The position numbers and the translations under genes are program-made. This document shows positions 6,272-6,348 of a DNA stretch of 6,348 nucleotides, piece after piece. The notes under the pieces are model-generated. The model did no database searches and was not told the origin of the DNA. It saw only the letters and a list, made by a program, of their open reading frames with translations. Every line of letters starts with the position of its first letter. Within the stretch, counting starts at the first letter, position 1. This stretch comes from CAZAMT01 sp964486145 (lineage in GTDB: Bacteria > Bacteroidota > Bacteroidia > Bacteroidales > JAAAOM01): positions 1-6,348 of the forward strand of contig CAZAMT010000247.1 of the NCBI GenBank assembly GCA_964486145.1, given 5' to 3'.

Positions 6272-6348
6272 AAGCATTGCCCGATTGAGCATTCAACCGC
6301 AATGTGAGATAAATTCAATGATGCTAAAAAAAATGGTTATATGAAACA

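Overview
The window looks like a chromosomal segment of an AT-rich Bacteroidota genome. This is inferred from A-rich leaders without Shine-Dalgarno sequences before the starts, the MlaD architecture (MCE domain plus coiled-coil tail with G-x-G repeats), a one-POTRA Omp85-type protein of a kind common in that phylum, and a candidate promoter resembling the Bacteroidota -33/-7 consensus. A marine or sediment Marinilabiliales-like lineage is possible, but the sequence alone does not prove it.

Layout: positions 1-537 hold no credible gene but contain a long imperfect hairpin (211-273) of the dispersed 'cttcgtg/cttggtg' intergenic type. Positions 538-3294 encode a three-gene MCE-type lipid transporter on the + strand: the MlaE-like permease (538-1419), the MlaF-like ATPase (about 1565-2344) and the MlaD-like substrate-binding protein (2350-3294). 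About 110 bp further on, a 605-residue secreted Omp85/BamA-superfamily protein with one clear POTRA domain and a C-terminal barrel (3406-5223) lies in the same orientation. Positions 5224-5740 carry no intact gene. They start with a decayed fragment of a group II intron reverse transcriptase on the minus strand that abuts the stop of the barrel gene, followed by a perfect 10-bp inverted repeat and a candidate promoter. A DUF1801 (YdhG-like) protein is encoded at 5741-6196, and the last 150 bp hold no gene.

How the genes work together: MlaE and MlaF should form the inner-membrane ABC core, and MlaD the MCE ring on its periplasmic face, moving phospholipid or another lipid between the inner and outer membranes. 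No MlaA (outer-membrane lipoprotein), MlaC (periplasmic shuttle) or MlaB (STAS protein) is present. The most interesting idea in the window is that the adjacent Omp85-type barrel supplies the outer-membrane end of the pathway, broadly as the outer-envelope protein TGD4 accompanies the MCE transporter TGD1/2/3 in chloroplasts. This rests on gene order and family knowledge, not on direct evidence. Other points of interest are an in-frame duplication in the MlaD tail, an A-AAA-AAA slippery sequence directly before the mlaF stop that could in principle fuse MlaF to MlaD, and the reverse-transcriptase relic.
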